Assembly: GCF_036227205.1 (NCBI RefSeq)
Contig: NZ_CP109442.1
Span: 8,184,001-8,248,000 of the forward strand
Length of the DNA: 64,000 nt
DNA from: Amycolatopsis sp. NBC_01480
GTDB lineage: Bacteria; Actinomycetota; Actinomycetes; Mycobacteriales; Pseudonocardiaceae
Reading direction: 5' to 3'
The translations under genes and the position numbers were made by a program. The notes under the pieces are model-generated. The model did not search any database, was not told where the DNA came from, and saw only the letters and a program-made list of their open reading frames with translations. The number at the start of each line of letters is the position of its first letter. The stretch's first letter is position 1. Below are positions 20,379 to 28,637 of this stretch, one piece after another.

Positions 20379-22619
20379 TCACACCGGCCCCGCGTCGTGG
20401 GTCCACCAGTCGATCAGCACGAACGGCTCGCTGCCGCGGTGGGCGACCGCCTCGATGCGGGTCTGGTCGTCCGTCCACTTGAGATACCGCTCGCCGTCCT
20501 GGTAGGCGCCGCAGGCGAGGCGGCCGGTCCGGCCGTCACGGGTGTAGGGCTGGTCGCCCGCGAAATCCTTGGGCAGGGTGGTGCACGCGTACTCGGAGGT
20601 GCCGCTGCTGTTGAACACCTGGCCCATCGTGGCGGCGTCGGGCAGCTGGTAGTAGACGACCAGCCCGGCGCCGCTCGTCCGTCCACAAGCGACGGCCGCG
20701 ACCGGGGCGACCGCGCCGAGGTCCTGCCACTTCTGGTCCGGGGACGGGCGCACGCAGTTCAGCCGTGACTGCGCCGGCACGTGCCCGAGCAGCGCCTGCT
20801 CGGCCGGCGTCGGGAAGGCGGGCGAGGCGCTGGTGTTGACCGCGTCGACGATCCGGCTCAGCGGCGCGATGTGCCACTGCGTCCACCAGCTGCCGGCGGT
20901 GTCCGGCGAGGTGGCCGTGACGTGCCCGATCATCGAGAACGCCTCCAGGCTCCAGTCCATCGCGACGGTGCCCTCCGGCCCGGGGCGGCAGAGCACCTGG
21001 CCGAGGTCGACGCTGAGCCAGTCGAACCGGGTCGTACCGAGGAACGGCGTGCCCGGGCACGCGCTGCCGCTCGGCGCCTTCGCCGCGGTGACCAGCCCGG
21101 TGAAGGCGTTGCGCAGGGCGGGCAGCGCGGCGAAGCGGTAGTAGGAGACGGAGCGGGCGCCGGTGCCGGCCGGGGTGCAGGTGATGCCGGCGACGGCGCC
21201 GGGGTAGGCGTCGAGGTCCGCGGCGGCCGCGCGGGCGCAGCCGGTGCCCGCGGCGACGTCGGCGAGCGCGCTCTCGTCCCGGGTCGGGAAGGCGGGGTTC
21301 CCGACCCAGGCGGTCCACGCCTTCCGCAGGGCGGCGTCATCGGGCGCTTCCGCGCGGCTGACGGAGTGGGCCGCGTCATCGGTCCAGACCACAGTGGACG
21401 TTCCGCCACGCGTGTAGCAGAGCGCGCGGCCGAGGGCTGGACCCGTTGCGGGGTAACGGTGTTCGCCACCGGTCGCGGTGGTGCAGTCACCTTGGTGCGG
21501 GGCGACGCCGGAGTCCGCGAGCGCCGCCGCGTACGCGTTGTCGGCCTGTTTCGAATCCGCGAAGGTGCCGGTTGTGGCCGACTGCCCGGACGGATCCCGG
21601 CAGGTGACCGACGACGTGGCTCCGGCCATCGGATGGTCGGCCGTCGTGCAGTCCGCGCGCAACGCCTCCGGGACACCGGCCAGGCCCGGGCTGTTCGCGT
21701 CGGTCGGTCCTTGGGTGGCGAACCAGGTCACCAGCAACGCGACCACGACCAGCGCGGCGGCGGGCAGGCCGATCAGACGCAGGCGTCGCTTACGTCGCGC
21801 GGCCCGTTCCGCTTCGCGGGTGGTGCGGACGAGGTCGTCGACGAGTTCCCGGCAGGTCGCGGGCCGCGCGGCCGGATCCTGGTCGAGCGCGCGCCGCAGC
21901 GCCGGCAGCCCGGGGTGGGTGAAGTCCGAGTGCGCGCCGGGCGGGTGCCCGGCCAGGCAGTGGTAGAGCACGCAGGCGAGGGCGTAGACGTCGGCCGCCG
22001 GCCCGATCTCGCTGCCGTCCTCCTGTTCCGGGGCCGCGTAATACCGCGTGCCGATGAAGCCGCCGGTGGCCGTGACCCGGGTCAGCGCCGGGTCGAGGGC
22101 GCGGGCGATGCCGAAGTCGCACAGGTAGACCCGGCTGGTATCGGTCTCCAGCAGGATGTTGCCCGGCTTGACGTCGCGGTGCACCAGGCCCTGGGCGTGC
22201 GCGGTGTCGAGCGCGGCGGCGACCGCGTGGCCGATCTCCACGGTCTGCTCGAACGGCAGCCGCCGGTGGTCGAGCACCTTGCCGAGGTCGGTGCCCTCGA
22301 CGAAGCGCATCGCCAGGTAGCTGAGCTCGCCGTCCTCGGAGTGGCCGGCGTCGTAGGCGGGCACGATGTTCGGGTGGTCGAGCCCCAGCGCGATCCGCGT
22401 CTCCCGCTCGAACCGGGCCCGCGCGCCCGTCGCGGCCAGGAACTCGCGGCTGACGATCTTGAGTGCCACCGGCCGCCCGTGCTGGAGATCCAGCGCCTGG
22501 AAGACCTCGCTCATGTTCGTCCGGGACAGCCGCCGGACCAGGCGGAACCGCGGCAGCCGGGCGGTGAGGTCCGGCCGGTCCGGCGACTCCGGCGCGTCAG
22601 TGCTGCTGCTGTCGTCCAC
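20379..22619 (-). CDS. transmembrane Ser/Thr protein kinase with unusual glycine-rich loop
   Basis: A 746-aa receptor-like kinase. The kinase domain is residues ~25-265: VALK lysine at 54, HRDVKPGN at 147-154, DFG at 168-170, GTRYYAAPE at 190-197. The nucleotide loop reads LSRTNMSEVF (31-40), so the three usual glycines are Ser, Thr and Ser. A juxtamembrane Arg/Lys stretch and one TM helix (281-300) precede a ~440-residue extracellular part containing several Cys. The GTG at 22619 is chosen because GGGGGAG lies about 6 nt upstream. Divergent from an acyl-CoA ligase. Confidence 0.88.
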   Translation of the reverse strand: MDDSSSTDAPESPDRPDLTARLPRFRLVRRLSRTNMSEVFQALDLQHGRPVALKIVSREFLAATGARARFERETRIALGLDHPNIVPAYDAGHSEDGELSYLAMRFVEGTDLGKVLDHRRLPFEQTVEIGHAVAAALDTAHAQGLVHRDVKPGNILLETDTSRVYLCDFGIARALDPALTRVTATGGFIGTRYYAAPEQEDGSEIGPAADVYALACVLYHCLAGHPPGAHSDFTHPGLPALRRALDQDPAARPATCRELVDDLVRTTREAERAARRKRRLRLIGLPAAALVVVALLVTWFATQGPTDANSPGLAGVPEALRADCTTADHPMAGATSSVTCRDPSGQSATTGTFADSKQADNAYAAALADSGVAPHQGDCTTATGGEHRYPATGPALGRALCYTRGGTSTVVWTDDAAHSVSRAEAPDDAALRKAWTAWVGNPAFPTRDESALADVAAGTGCARAAAADLDAYPGAVAGITCTPAGTGARSVSYYRFAALPALRNAFTGLVTAAKAPSGSACPGTPFLGTTRFDWLSVDLGQVLCRPGPEGTVAMDWSLEAFSMIGHVTATSPDTAGSWWTQWHIAPLSRIVDAVNTSASPAFPTPAEQALLGHVPAQSRLNCVRPSPDQKWQDLGAVAPVAAVACGRTSGAGLVVYYQLPDAATMGQVFNSSGTSEYACTTLPKDFAGDQPYTRDGRTGRLACGAYQDGERYLKWTDDQTRIEAVAHRGSEPFVLIDWWTHDAGPV

Positions 22620-22713
22620 GATCTCCCCCGAGGTGCGCCCGGAGCTTACCGACTGGGCCGAACGGCCGCATCGATGGCTTGCGCGCGCCGGTCGCGTGGC
22701 CGAGACTCCGGCT

Positions 22714-24321
22714 ATGCCGAGCCCGTTCAGCGCCGAAACCGGCGAAGCGATCCAGCGCGCCCGCCAGCATTCCGTCGGGGACCTGCTCCGCCGGACGGCG
22801 TTGCGCCACCCGGACAAGCTCGCCGTGGTGGCGGGGGAGCGCCGGGTCACGTACGCGGAATTCGACGGGGCGGTGAACCGCTGCGCCCACCGGCTGGCCG
22901 CGCGCGGGCTCGCCAAGGGCGACCGGCTGGCGTTGCTGAGCCACAACTCCTGGCAGTACGCGGTGCTGGTGTTCGCCACCGCGAAGCTCGGTGTGGTGCT
23001 GGTGCCGGTGAACTTCATGCTGGGCGCGGACGAGATCGCGTACATCCTGGGCCACGCCGGCGCGTCGGGCTTCATTGCAGAGGACGCGCTGCTCCCGGTG
23101 GCCCGCGAGGCGCTGGAACGCGCCGGGCTCGGCGACGCGGTGCGCGGCCGGATCGGTGGCACCGCCGAGGGCTGGGACGGCTGGGACACTGTGGACGCCT
23201 GGATCGACGAGCCCGGCGACGAAAGCGCCCCGGACGTCCTCATCGCCGACGACGATCCGCTGCGGCTGATGTACACCTCCGGCACGGAGTCGCGGCCCAA
23301 GGGCGTGATGCTGTCGAGCCGTTCGCTGATCGCGCAGTACGTCTCGTGCGCGATCGACGGATCGATGAGCGGGGACGACATCGAGGTCCATTCCCTCCCG
23401 CTGTACCACTGCGCGCAGCTGGACTGCTTCTTCTCCGTCGACGTGTACCTCGGCGCGACGAGCGTGATCCTCCCCGGTCCCGACCCGGCGGCGCTGCTGG
23501 CCGCCGTGGAGCGCGAGCGCGCGACGAAACTGTTCGCGCCGCCGACGGTCTGGATCTCCCTGCTGCGGCACGAAGCCTTCGACACCACGGACTTGTCCAG
23601 CCTCCGCAAGGGTTACTACGGCGCGTCGCCGATGCCGGTCGAGGTGCTGCGGGAGCTGGCGCGGCGGCTGCCGGACGTGGAGTTCTGGAACTTCTACGGC
23701 CAGACCGAGATGGCGCCGCTGGCCACCATCCTGCGCCCGCACGAGCAGCTGCCGAAGGCGGGCTCGGCCGGGCGCGCGTCGCTGAACGTCGAGACGCGGA
23801 TCGTCGACCCGCAGGGCCGGCCGGTGCCGCCGGGGGAGGTCGGCGAGATCGTCCACCGCAGCCCGCACACGACGCTGGGCTACTACGAGGACGAGGCCAA
23901 GACCGCTGCCGCGTTCGACGGCGGCTGGTTCCACTCCGGCGACCTCGGCGTGCTGGACGAGGACGGTTACCTGTCCGTCGTCGACCGCAAGAAGGACATG
24001 ATCAAGACCGGTGGCGAGAACGTGGCGAGCCGCGAGGTCGAGGAAGTCCTTTACCAGCTGGACGGAGTCGCGGAAGTGGCCGTGTTCGGCGTCGCCCACC
24101 CGCACTGGATCGAGGCGGTGACGGCGGCCGTCGTCCCGCTGCCGGGCGTGACGCTGACGCCCGAGGCGGTGATCGCCCACGCGCGCACCCGGTTGGCCGG
24201 GTACAAGTGCCCGAAGTACGTCGTGTTCACCGATGCGCTGCCGAAGAACCCGAGCGGCAAGATCGTGAAGCGCGAGCTGCGCACCCGGCACGCGGGCCTG
24301 GCCGAGACGACGACCGGCTGA
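22714..24321 (+). CDS. acyl-CoA synthetase (AMP-forming, long-chain-type)
   Basis: A 535-aa ANL-superfamily enzyme that activates a carboxylic acid to acyl-AMP and then acyl-CoA. AMP-binding motif YTSGTESRPKGVM, A5-type FYGQTEMAP, hinge DLGVLDEDGYLSVVDRKKDMIKTGGENV and the catalytic lysine in NPSGKIVKREL are all present. The GTESRPKG variant departs slightly from the common GTTGxPKG. The ATG at 22714 excludes the Arg-rich upstream reading. The fatty or aromatic acid substrate is not evident. Its end is only 3 nt from the convergent DinB-like gene. Confidence 0.9.
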   Translation: MPSPFSAETGEAIQRARQHSVGDLLRRTALRHPDKLAVVAGERRVTYAEFDGAVNRCAHRLAARGLAKGDRLALLSHNSWQYAVLVFATAKLGVVLVPVNFMLGADEIAYILGHAGASGFIAEDALLPVAREALERAGLGDAVRGRIGGTAEGWDGWDTVDAWIDEPGDESAPDVLIADDDPLRLMYTSGTESRPKGVMLSSRSLIAQYVSCAIDGSMSGDDIEVHSLPLYHCAQLDCFFSVDVYLGATSVILPGPDPAALLAAVERERATKLFAPPTVWISLLRHEAFDTTDLSSLRKGYYGASPMPVEVLRELARRLPDVEFWNFYGQTEMAPLATILRPHEQLPKAGSAGRASLNVETRIVDPQGRPVPPGEVGEIVHRSPHTTLGYYEDEAKTAAAFDGGWFHSGDLGVLDEDGYLSVVDRKKDMIKTGGENVASREVEEVLYQLDGVAEVAVFGVAHPHWIEAVTAAVVPLPGVTLTPEAVIAHARTRLAGYKCPKYVVFTDALPKNPSGKIVKRELRTRHAGLAETTTG

Positions 24322-24324
24322 CGA

Positions 24325-25035
24325 TCAGCTCTTCCGGGCCGCCAGCTTGTCGAGGTCGCGGACGCAGAACCCGTGGTGCTCCCGCTCTTCGTTGAGCACG
24401 GTGCCGAGGCACTGCCGGACCCGCCGCCCCTTGGCGTACGGGGGCCATCGCTCGTCCTCGGGCACCGGCGCGATCTGCGCGAGCTGCTCGGGCGTCACCT
24501 GCGCCAGCCACTCCTCGACCTCGGCGGCCTGCCGGGCGCGCACGGCGAGCACCTCGTCGAGGCTCGGGTCGGCCGACCGGTCCAGCTCCTGATCGGTCAC
24601 GTACGGCGGCCCCAGCCCCATCGCGGTGAACGGTTCGGTCAGCCCGAGCACACAGCGCCGGAACCACGAGTCGTGCACGAACACCAGGTGCCGCAGCGTT
24701 TCGGTCATCGACCACTCGCCGTCGACGCCCTGGTGCTCGCTGCCCTCGGGCATGGACCGGACCCGTTCGGCGGTGGCGGCCCAGCCGTCCCGCAGCTGCC
24801 GCCAGGCCTCTCGCAGGTCGGCCGGCTCGTCGGAGCGGATCAGCAGCCGCACCGGGTGCCGGCGGTCGAGCTCGGCCTCGACGTACGAGCTGACCTCGAC
24901 CCCGTTGACCACCAGCCCGCTGACCAGGCCGTCGATCTCGGCGTCCTGCATGACCACGCCGACCAGCCGGGCCCGGCTCAGGTCGCACTCGCGGAACTCC
25001 GCGCCGGTGAGGTCTTCGTCCTCGAAGCGTCGCAT
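24325..25035 (-). CDS. DinB-like four-helix protein with N-terminal pentapeptide-like segment
   Basis: A 236-aa protein. The first ~40 residues (EDEDLTGAEFRECDLSRARLVGVVMQDAEIDG) show the A-x-L/F five-residue periodicity of pentapeptide repeats. The remainder (WSMTETLRHLVFVHDSWF; later NEEREHHGFCVRDLD) has the spaced His residues of DinB/DUF664-type putative metalloenzymes. Thiol-transfer or metal-dependent chemistry is common in the family, but no activity can be named. It lies 26 nt downstream of the MarR gene on the same strand, so it may be cotranscribed. Confidence 0.7.
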   Translation of the reverse strand: MRRFEDEDLTGAEFRECDLSRARLVGVVMQDAEIDGLVSGLVVNGVEVSSYVEAELDRRHPVRLLIRSDEPADLREAWRQLRDGWAATAERVRSMPEGSEHQGVDGEWSMTETLRHLVFVHDSWFRRCVLGLTEPFTAMGLGPPYVTDQELDRSADPSLDEVLAVRARQAAEVEEWLAQVTPEQLAQIAPVPEDERWPPYAKGRRVRQCLGTVLNEEREHHGFCVRDLDKLAARKS

Positions 25036-25061
25036 GCGGGCGAGACTAGCCAGTCCGCGGC

Positions 25062-25559
25062 TCAGTCCGCGGCCGAAACCAGATAACGCTGGGCCACGGC
25101 GCTGTTGTGCCGGTTCAGCAGGCGCGCGAACGTGCGCAGGTCGTCCGGGGTCCAGTCGCCGAGCAGGGCGGCGGTGGTGTCCCGGCGCCGGGTGCGGGTG
25201 AGGTCCATCAGGCGACGGCCCTCCTCGGTCGGGGTGATGATGGTGCGGCGCCGATCCGAGGCGGCCGGCCCGCGTTCGACCAGCCCCTTGCCCAGCATCG
25301 CCGAGGCCTGCCGGCCCGCGGTGGACGGGTCGAGGCCCAGCGCGCCGGCCAGCGTGCCGATGTCCGCCGAGCCCAGCTCGTCGAGCGTGCGCAGCAGCAG
25401 GTACTCCGACTGGTCCAGCTCCGCGTAGACGCCGGTGCGCCGCCGCAGCAGCTCGAAGTTGCGCACGAGCACGGCCGTGGCCAGCTCCAGCACGTCCAGC
25501 GCGTCGCCGGTCTCGGCCAGCCGATCGGCCAGCTCGCCGGCGTGGAAGGTCCGCTCCAT
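25062..25559 (-). CDS. MarR-family transcriptional regulator
   Basis: A 165-aa winged-helix repressor-like protein: helices around YLLLRTLDELGSADIGTLAGALGLDPSTAGRQASAMLGKGLVERGPAASDRRRTIITPTEEGRRL carry the MarR recognition helix and wing (DRRRTIIxxT). The ATG is at 25559. It is divergent from a FUSC exporter, with an inverted repeat in the 88-nt gap. This is the classic layout of a MarR regulator that responds to a phenolic or drug-like ligand and controls its exporter and itself. Confidence 0.88.
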   Translation of the reverse strand: MERTFHAGELADRLAETGDALDVLELATAVLVRNFELLRRRTGVYAELDQSEYLLLRTLDELGSADIGTLAGALGLDPSTAGRQASAMLGKGLVERGPAASDRRRTIITPTEEGRRLMDLTRTRRRDTTAALLGDWTPDDLRTFARLLNRHNSAVAQRYLVSAAD

Positions 25560-25582
25560 GGACGAGTCCTCCGAAACACCTG

Positions 25583-25610
25583 TATGACACCGATAATTAC
25601 CGGTATCATA
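25583..25610. promoter_or_regulatory. MarR operator in the marR/FUSC divergent region
   Basis: Inverted repeat TATGACACCG (25583-25592) and CGGTATCATA (25601-25610), 9 of 10 pairs matched, 8-nt AT-rich spacer. It is one of the few AT-rich stretches in the window and sits between the two divergent starts. Confidence 0.6.
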
Positions 25611-25647
25611 CCGAGGATCACTCATTTCGCCGGGAAAGGTGGGTTTT

Positions 25648-27921
25648 GTGCTGCCCAGAGGGACCGAGGTCTGGGATCGGGTCATCGCTTCGGACCCGGG
25701 GCTGAGCCGGCTGCGCACCGCCGGATCGGCGACGGTGGCGATGGGGAGCGCGCTCGGGGTCGAGTACGCGTTCGCCAAGTTCACCGGCGCCGGCTCGATG
25801 GGCACGATCATCTCGATGCTGCTCGGCGCCATCGTCGCGATGATGGGCTCGATGGCGCTGGGCGACGGCAGCAGCGCGTGGGTGAAGGCCCGCACGGCGG
25901 TGTTCTTCCCGGTCGCGCTCGGTTTGGGCATGCTGCTCGGGGTCGCGGTCGGCACGAACGCGGACCTGATGCTCGGGGTGTTCGTGGTGGTCATGTTCGT
26001 GGCGGTGTTCGTCCGCCGCTTCGGCCCGCCGTTCTTCTTCTACGGCTTCATGGGCTGGATGGGCTACTTCTTCGCGTCGTTCCTGCACGCCACGCTCCCG
26101 ATGCTGCCCGGCCTGCTGCTCGCGATCGTGCTCGGCACGGCGTGGGTGCTGCTGCTCTCGGTCACGGTCCTGCGCACGAATTCGACCCGCACCCTGCGCC
26201 GGGTCCTGCGTGCCTTCGACGCCCGCGGCCGCGAGCTGGCCCGGACCTGCGCCGACCTGCTGGCGAACACCGATCCGAAGCGGGAACGGCGGCTGCGCCG
26301 CCGGCTCCAGGCGCGGCAGGCCCGGCTGGCCGAGGCGGCGCTGATGGTGGAGGGCTGGTCGGCCCAGCCCGGCGCGCTGCCCGTGGAGCGCTCGCCCGCC
26401 GCGTTACGGCGGTCGATGGTCGACGCCCACCACCTGCTGGACCAGCTGGCCACGGCGGCCGACGCGCTGGTGCGCAGCGGTTCGGGCCTGAGCGTGCTCG
26501 CCGCGGAGGTCGCGGACCGGCTGGCCCGCCGAGACGACCGCGGCGCGAGCGAAGTCGCGTACCGGCTGGCGAGCCTGGCCGAGCGCGCGGGCGGCACCGC
26601 GGGCGGCTGGTGGCCGGCCCGGCACTTCGCCGCCGCCGCGCTGGAGATCGTCACGGTGCTGAACGACGCGCCCCGGCCGGAAGACCGGGGGGCCGACCTG
26701 GCGGACGAGTTCGAGCCCGCGGTCGGGCTCGCGTTCGGCAACCTGCCCGGCTCGGCGGCCATGGCCGGCGACGTGCCGGCCCGGCACCGCGGCTGGAACC
26801 CGTTGTCGCGCCTGGACTTCGTCAGCCGCCAGGCGATCCAGGGCGCGATCGCGGGCGGGCTGGCGATCCTGGTCGGCAAGGAGCTGTCCTCGGCGCGGTA
26901 CTACTGGGCCGTGCTCGCGGCGTTCATCATGTTCACCGGCACGGCCACGCGGACCGAGACGTTCATCAAGGGCTTCAACCGGGTGCTGGGCACGCTGGTC
27001 GGCCTGCTCGCGTCCATCGGCTTCGCGGAGCTGACGGCGGGCAACACCGCGGCGGTGCTGATCACCATCTGCGGCGCCATGTTCTGCGGCTTCTACCTGC
27101 TGCGCCTTTCGTACGCCTACATGATCTTCTTCATGACGATCATGATCGGGCAGCTTTACACCGTGCTGCACGAGTTCTCCGCGGGGCTGCTGGTGCTCAG
27201 GCTGGAGGAGACGGCGGCGGGCGCGGTGGTCGGGCTGGTGGTCGCGCTGCTCGTCACCCCACTGTCCACACGCGACACGGTGCGCACCGCGCGGGACAAC
27301 CTGCTGACCGCGCTGGGGGAGCTGCTCGCCGCGGCTGCCGGGCGGCTGGACCGCAAGCAGAGCGGCCCCGCCGCGGACTTCGACGCGCTCGCCCGCGCCC
27401 TCGACCACCGTTTTTACCAGCTCGCGCTCGTCGCCCGTCCGCTCAAGCGCCCGATCCTCGGCGGCACGAACTCACCGCGGCTGCGGCACCGGATCTCGCT
27501 GTACGCCGCGCTGGCTACCCACGGCCGCGCGCTGGCCGTCGCGGTGCGCTGGCCTTCGAGCACTTGCGCCGCGCACCCGGACGGTCCGGTCGCGGCCTGC
27601 ACGGCCCTGGCCGCGGCCGTCGAGGAGCTGGCCGCCGCGCCCCCGGGCGGCCCGCAACCGGCCGCGGCGCAACCACTGGCCCAGGCCGACGTCGCGCTGT
27701 TCGCCTACACCCCGGCCGCCCCGGGCGAGCGGGCGAAAGACCCGGTGCTGCGCGCGCTCAGCCACATCTACCACGTGCTGCGCGACCTCACGGCGACCGG
27801 TCCGGTCGACCTGCGCGCCGCCCCGTCACTGCCCACCCCGGCCGTGCCACGGCTCTACCGCCAGGTGCGCGCGGGCCTGCCCGAGGCCAAGGCTGCGCTG
27901 CCACGGACGGCCGAGAGTTAG
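25648..27921 (+). CDS. FUSC/aromatic acid exporter family membrane protein
   Basis: A 757-aa protein with two hydrophobic blocks of about five to six helices each (residues ~20-170 and ~395-540) separated by a long soluble segment. This is the layout of FUSC / ArAE-type exporters. The second block includes YYWAVLAAFIMFTGTATRTET and RVLGTLVGLLAS, close to the FUSC core motif. GTG 25648 is preferred over GTG 25639 because GGGAAAGG then sits at normal spacing. Probably exports an aromatic or amphipathic compound under control of the divergent MarR. Confidence 0.8.
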   Translation: MLPRGTEVWDRVIASDPGLSRLRTAGSATVAMGSALGVEYAFAKFTGAGSMGTIISMLLGAIVAMMGSMALGDGSSAWVKARTAVFFPVALGLGMLLGVAVGTNADLMLGVFVVVMFVAVFVRRFGPPFFFYGFMGWMGYFFASFLHATLPMLPGLLLAIVLGTAWVLLLSVTVLRTNSTRTLRRVLRAFDARGRELARTCADLLANTDPKRERRLRRRLQARQARLAEAALMVEGWSAQPGALPVERSPAALRRSMVDAHHLLDQLATAADALVRSGSGLSVLAAEVADRLARRDDRGASEVAYRLASLAERAGGTAGGWWPARHFAAAALEIVTVLNDAPRPEDRGADLADEFEPAVGLAFGNLPGSAAMAGDVPARHRGWNPLSRLDFVSRQAIQGAIAGGLAILVGKELSSARYYWAVLAAFIMFTGTATRTETFIKGFNRVLGTLVGLLASIGFAELTAGNTAAVLITICGAMFCGFYLLRLSYAYMIFFMTIMIGQLYTVLHEFSAGLLVLRLEETAAGAVVGLVVALLVTPLSTRDTVRTARDNLLTALGELLAAAAGRLDRKQSGPAADFDALARALDHRFYQLALVARPLKRPILGGTNSPRLRHRISLYAALATHGRALAVAVRWPSSTCAAHPDGPVAACTALAAAVEELAAAPPGGPQPAAAQPLAQADVALFAYTPAAPGERAKDPVLRALSHIYHVLRDLTATGPVDLRAAPSLPTPAVPRLYRQVRAGLPEAKAALPRTAES

Positions 27922-28020
27922 CCGCCCCGCGCTCGCCCGCGCTCGCCCGCCCGCCCGCCCGCGCGCGCTCGCCCACCCGCGCTCGCTCGGCCACCCGCCC
28001 AGCCGGTGCCCGCCCTTTTC
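27922..28020. repeat. low-complexity GC repeats
   Basis: About 75 nt of imperfect CGCTCGCCCG / CCCGCCCG tandem units follow the FUSC stop. Nothing in it looks coding. It abuts the family A inverted repeat. Confidence 0.7.
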
Positions 28021-28073
28021 CGCCCCAATGTGGCGTTGGGTACGTTGAGCGCACCGAACGCCACATTGGGGCG
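28021..28073. repeat. extragenic inverted repeat element, family A copy 2 (inverted)
   Basis: CGCCCCAATGTGGCGTT at 28021-28037 and its complement at 28057-28073 with a 19-nt loop. The right arm continues into the same six bases as the left arm of copy 1 (CGGTGC read outward from GTT), and the left arm resembles copy 1's right arm. The element is therefore the same unit in the opposite orientation, with a shorter middle. Confidence 0.85.
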
Positions 28074-28211
28074 TATGGACCGCGGGCCGGGGAGGGCTCA
28101 CCTCCGCGCACACCTGTTGCCCGGAACGCCCTCGTCCCGGCGAAATCACGGGCACCGATGAGCGGCCGCGGTTTCCTGGAGGTGCTGGGGCTCACCGGTG
28201 AGGAGGCAAGG

Positions 28212-28424
28212 ATGCCTGCCCGAATACGGAACCAGGTCCGGCTGTGCCAGTGCGTGTGCGCGGTGCTCGGCCACCACTACGAGGTCTGTGACGAGATCGC
28301 GGCGCCCGGCGCGGTCGTCGCCATGCCCGCGCCTTCGGGAGTGCGCACGGTGCCCGCGTGCCTCGGCTGTCACGCCGCCGCGCGGGTCCCGGCCGGGGCG
28401 GGGATTACGGGGCTGCACAGGTGA
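28212..28424 (+). CDS. small Cys-rich hypothetical protein
   Basis: A 70-codon ORF with a good ribosome site (GAGGAGG about 6 nt upstream of ATG 28212). The product has CQCVC in the first 16 residues and CLGC near residue 50, a spacing that could bind a metal. An upstream in-frame ATG at 28158 would give 88 aa with no better ribosome site. No family recognised. It sits between two repeat families, so it could be chance; the ribosome site and cysteine pattern are the only support. Confidence 0.4.
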   Translation: MPARIRNQVRLCQCVCAVLGHHYEVCDEIAAPGAVVAMPAPSGVRTVPACLGCHAAARVPAGAGITGLHR

Positions 28425-28465
28425 TCCGCGCAGCCGTCGGCCGGGTTTCGCGGCTGTCACAGGAG

Positions 28466-28512
28466 GCGGATGACGCTTTCCGTGCACTCAGCGTGGGGAA
28501 AGCGTCATCCGC
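28466..28512. repeat. extragenic palindrome, family B copy 1
   Basis: GCGGATGACGCTTTCC (28466-28481) and its exact complement (28497-28512) form a 16-bp perfect stem with a 15-nt loop containing TGCACTCAG. A partial copy follows at 28569-28599. Confidence 0.8.
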
Positions 28513-28568
28513 TGCGGCCACCGCGCTGGCCGCCGTGAGCGGCGCGCCGCAGCGAAAGCCCCGTGCCC

Positions 28569-28599
28569 TGCACTCAGTACAGTGAAAGCGTCATCCGCC
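28569..28599. repeat. extragenic palindrome, family B partial copy
   Basis: Repeats the loop (TGCACTCAG) and the right arm (AAAGCGTCATCCGC) of the family B hairpin without the left arm. It lies 39 nt from the end of the enolase-superfamily gene; the hairpin and this piece together fill the gap from 28425. Confidence 0.7.
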
Positions 28600-28637
28600 G
28601 CGCTCGCACGAGAGCGTCGCCCAGGCCCGCGAAAGGC

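Noticed and set aside
22620..23609. Upstream extension of the kinase over the acyl-CoA ligase
   Set aside because: The extension is antisense to the ligase gene; the GTG at 22619 has a strong ribosome site.
20781..24395. 1204-codon plus-strand open frame across the kinase and acyl-CoA ligase
   Set aside because: It overlaps two well-supported genes in other frames and has low-complexity Arg/Gly/Ala composition.
27922..28020. CRISPR-like array in the CGCTCGCCCG tandem units
   Set aside because: Units are short, irregular and have no spacers; simple low-complexity DNA.
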